A stretch of DNA of 64,000 nucleotides from Fragum whitleyi. Lineage: Eukaryota; Mollusca; Bivalvia; Cardiida; Cardiidae. The stretch's first letter is position 1. Each line of letters starts with the position of its first letter. A program made the translations under genes and the position numbers. The stretch lies in contig OX411548.1 in the NCBI GenBank assembly GCA_948146395.1, positions 58,795,020 to 58,859,019 of the forward strand, given 5' to 3'. The notes beneath the pieces were generated by a model. That model did no database searches and was not told the DNA's origin. It saw only the letters and a list, made by a program, of their open reading frames with translations. Below are positions 61,977-64,000 of the stretch, in pieces.

Positions 61977-63907
61977 ACAAGAGGACCATGATGGTCCTAG
62001 ATCGCTCACCTTAGTCTCTTTGATCCCAGGGACATCACATTATTTAAATACACAGATGTCAACAAGGAGACAATTTCTACATAAGATCAATACCATGAAA
62101 TGTTTTCAGCCAAGAGCAAGACAGATATGCCTTTTCACTCTTTGATTGTATGTAAAAAGGGTTGCACCCGTGTGGAGCCCAAATATGACTGCAGGGTCTT
62201 CATATGAACAAACTTGGTAGAGGCCCACTAGGTGATGCTACATACCAAATATGAAAGCTGTCTGCCATCTGGTTTCAGAGAAGAAGATTTTTTAAGATTT
62301 TCGCTCTTTGATTCTTTGTAACTAGAAAGCCATGAATGGCTTGAGTCGCTCCACAGGCTTGAAATTCTTGTAGAAGCAAATTAATTTTTTGACTAGATTT
62401 TTAGATATTTGGGGTTCTACTGATGTTGGAAATGATTTTCAAAATTGCAACTATATAACAGATAGAGAAATGACCTCCGCTCTTTAAAGAAATATTTTTC
62501 ATCAAATCAAAATAATTTTTGGCTGCATGATAATGAGTCACCCAAAGATCAAACCAAAAATGGTTGATTGATATCCATCGGTTACATTCTGAGAAAATGA
62601 TTTTCATAGTTTCCACTATTTAACATATTGAGAAATGACTTCGATCCATAATTTGCATATTTTTCATCCAATCAAAATAATATTTGGTACACTGATAAAG
62701 GGTCACTCATGGATCATTCCAGTGAAATTTGGTTGATATCCAAAAATTTGATTCTGAGAAAATGATTTGCAGATTTTCCACTTCATAACATAGAGAAATG
62801 ACCTCTGCCCATATAATGCATATTTTTCATCCGATCACAATGATTTTTTGTAGACTGATATAGGGTCACTCAAGGATCATTCTAGAGAAATTTGGTTGAT
62901 ATCCATCTGTTACATTCTGAGAAAATGATTTTCATAGTTTCCACTAAATAACATATAGAGAAATGACCTCCGCCCATAAAATGCATATTTTTCATCCGAT
63001 CACAATGATTTTTGGTAGACTGATAAAGGGTCACTCAAGGAATATTTCAGTGAAATTTGGTTGATATCCATCAGTTACATTCTGAGAAAATGATTTTCAA
63101 AGTTTCTACTATATAACATATAGAGAAATGACCTCCGCCCATTTAATGCGTATTTTCCATCCGATCACAATGATTTTTTGTAGACTGATAAAGGGTCACC
63201 CAAGGATCATTCATATAAAATTTAATTGGTATCCATTGATTGCAATCAGAGAAAACTCACCTTTTACCATATTTGGAAATTAGCCACGCCCATTAAATCC
63301 ATGTTTTTCATTGGATCAAAATTTCTTGAACAACTTTGAAAGAGGGTCACCCAAGGATCATTCCTGTGAAGTTTGGTTGAAATCCATCCAGTAGTTTCTG
63401 AGGAGAAGATTTTTAAAGAAAAGTTTACGACCGCACGGACGGACGGACGGACGCACGACGGACACAATGCCATGACAATAGCCCCAGTGGCTTTCAGCCA
63501 GTGGAGCTAAAAATGGTTGCACCTGGGTGGAGCCCAAATATGACCCCAGAGTCTTGATATGAACAAACTTGGTAGAGTTTCACTAGATGATGCTACCTAC
63601 CAAATATGAAAGCTGTCTGCCATCTGTTTTCAGAGAAGAAGATTTTTGAAGATTTTCATATTTTCACCCTTTTTGTTAATGGTAGAGGGAAAGTTAAGAG
63701 TGGTTTTCATTTACTTGAAAAACTTTGGTAGAGCTTGACCAAAGGAACATCCCTGCCAAGTTTCATCAAGATTGGCCAACCCATTAGGGAGGGAAGATGT
63801 TTAAAGAAATTATGGACGATGGACGACAGACGCCGCACAACTGAAGACGGACATTGTATGACCACAATAGCTCACCTTGAGCACTTTGTGCTCAGGTGAG
63901 CTAAAAA
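61977..63907 (+). mobile_element. Hairpin-ended element, GGTGAGC type, with another inserted in it
   Basis: Left end ACAAGAGGACCATGATGGTC (hairpin AGGACCAT/ATGGTCCT), GATCGCTCACCTTAG; right end GACGGACATTGTATGACC, AGCTCACCTTGAGCACTTTG, TGCTCAGGTGAGCTAAAAA. The body stops at 62320 and resumes at 63514 after the inner element. Confidence 0.85.
62321..63513 (+). mobile_element. Inserted hairpin-ended element, GCTCCAC type, 165-bp core
   Basis: Left end ACTAGAAAGCCATGAATGGC (hairpin AAGCCAT/ATGGCTT), AGTCGCTCCACAGGC; right end ACGGACGGACGGACGCACG, GGCTTTCAGCCAGTGGAGCT, AAAAA. GAAATGACCT anchors lie at 62467, 62632, 62795, 62960 and 63125 (165, 163, 165, 165 bp). No coding capacity. Confidence 0.88.
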
Positions 63908-64000
63908 TGTTAAGAAACATGACAAGATCAAGGGGTATGAACATGATTTTAAGTTGCTGCTGCCATTTTCTTTAGTAATATTTGAGCCCCCTTAGTAGCC

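Overview
This is eukaryotic nuclear DNA: AT-rich, sparse in genes, with GT-AG introns and very dense in short non-autonomous repeats. Three things suggest a bivalve mollusc: tRNA-derived SINEs with a tail of the GACGTTAAACC type, dispersed elements opening with ACAAGAG plus a small hairpin, and tracts of ACGG/ACAG repeats next to element ends. A heterodont clam would fit, but the species cannot be fixed from the sequence alone.

Two protein-coding genes are well supported. On the minus strand a seven-exon gene (start codon at 47104, stop at 29833) encodes a 290-residue BTB/BACK protein that I identify as a BTBD19 orthologue. All splice sites are GT-AG, all phases join, and the length matches the family. 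On the plus strand a single long coding exon (51904-53103) encodes a 399-residue ankyrin-repeat protein ending in a SOCS box (ASB-like), with a splice acceptor just before the start codon. The two genes diverge from an intergenic region of about 2.6-4.8 kb. Both families are known as substrate adaptors of cullin E3 ubiquitin ligases (BTB with Cul3, SOCS box with Cul5), so this is a head-to-head pair of predicted ubiquitin-ligase adaptors. Whether they share substrates or regulation is unknown.

Layout: 1-14210 is gene-poor and holds foldback/TIR elements (3389-3654, 6331-6462, 11715-11900), a SINE tail and tRNA-like sequences. 14211-23870 is repeat territory: foldback elements, a 1-kb 32-bp minisatellite with higher-order structure, a complete SINE, and a 2-kb element with a 161-bp tandem core inserted in a palindromic minisatellite. 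25734-29273 is a nest of elements. 29833-47104 is BTBD19, whose introns are filled with SINEs, a mariner-like element, MITEs and tandem-core elements. 47105-51898 is the divergent intergenic region plus the probable ASB-like 5' intron, with a 1.2-kb terminal-inverted-repeat element. 53104-64000 is again nested repeats.

The most unusual signal is a superfamily of elements sharing one grammar: ACAAGAG (or ACTAGA), a perfect small hairpin whose sequence differs between families, a left terminal motif, a body often made of tandem units of 145-178 bp, an ACGG/ACAG tract, the complementary right terminal motif, then TAAAAA. At least six end types occur here, several copies are nested, and no ORF of transposase size is visible in any of them.
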